From Betaproteobacteria bacterium UBA2293 (GTDB taxonomy: Bacteria; Pseudomonadota; Gammaproteobacteria; Burkholderiales; Rhodocyclaceae): a stretch of 5,426 nt of DNA. Below the pieces are notes generated by a model. It worked only from the letters and a program-made list of their open reading frames with translations. It did not search any database and was not told the DNA's origin. The stretch is from the NCBI GenBank assembly GCA_002345845.1, contig DDWF01000243.1, positions 1-5,426 of the forward strand, given 5' to 3'. Below are positions 5,359-5,426 of the stretch, piece by piece. Positions within the stretch are counted from its first letter, which is position 1; the number at the start of each line of letters is the position of its first letter. Made by a program: the position numbers and the translations under genes.

Positions 5359-5426
5359 TCAAGCAGGAACAACAGTGAGCGGCAAGGTGATCGTAAATGT
5401 GGTCCCTTTGCCCACTTCGCTCTGCA
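5359..5426 (-). CDS. Sensor histidine kinase, C-terminal fragment (5' part outside window)
   Basis: Only the last 21 complete codons are visible, reading QSEVGKGTTFTITLPLTVVPA and then TGA. SEVGKGTTFTITLPL is the usual end of a histidine kinase ATPase domain: the G2 glycine box followed by the last beta strand. This is the probable kinase for one or both response regulators downstream. Its sensor domain and signal cannot be seen. Confidence 0.85.
   Translation of the reverse strand, partial: QSEVGKGTTFTITLPLTVVPA

Noticed and set aside
3873..5378. Plus-strand open frames opposite the signalling genes
   Set aside because: They are antisense to two REC-containing genes with intact motifs. They show no recognisable domains of their own.

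Overview
The window is bacterial DNA of moderately high GC content, densely coded, with no mobile elements or CRISPR. The mix of genes suggests a Desulfuromonadales/Geobacter-like member of Desulfobacterota: a type I-beta DAHP synthase with an N-terminal regulatory domain, a long Prc-type periplasmic protease, and RpfG-like REC/HD-GYP signalling. That placement is inference from gene content only. All protein genes lie on the minus strand. The only plus-strand gene is a tRNA-Phe.

Right end (5426 to 3735), in transcription order: the last codons of a histidine kinase; a complete REC-HD-GYP response regulator (a probable cyclic-di-GMP phosphodiesterase); and a second, smaller REC protein with a coiled coil and no enzymatic domain. 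The three are closely spaced and probably form one signalling operon. A 14-bp hairpin at 3644-3676 separates this operon from the tRNA gene that converges on it.

Middle (3640 to 1831): tRNA-Phe(GAA) has a near-consensus promoter and is transcribed to the right. Transcribed to the left from the same intergenic region is the most notable feature of the window. A well-placed Shine-Dalgarno precedes a 31-codon ORF with nine Phe codons in a 15-codon stretch. A textbook intrinsic terminator follows, then a second terminator-like hairpin, then the DAHP synthase gene aroF. A 9-bp antiterminator helix that excludes the terminator can be drawn between the leader ORF and the terminator. This looks like a phenylalanine transcription attenuator controlling the first step of aromatic amino acid synthesis. 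A small cysteine-motif protein of unknown function follows aroF.

Left end (1830 to 1): a 174-bp intergenic region holds a good sigma70 promoter with a palindrome at the expected start site, a leader hairpin, and then the first 552 codons of a tail-specific protease (Prc/CtpA, S41 family). The protease gene runs off the left edge.
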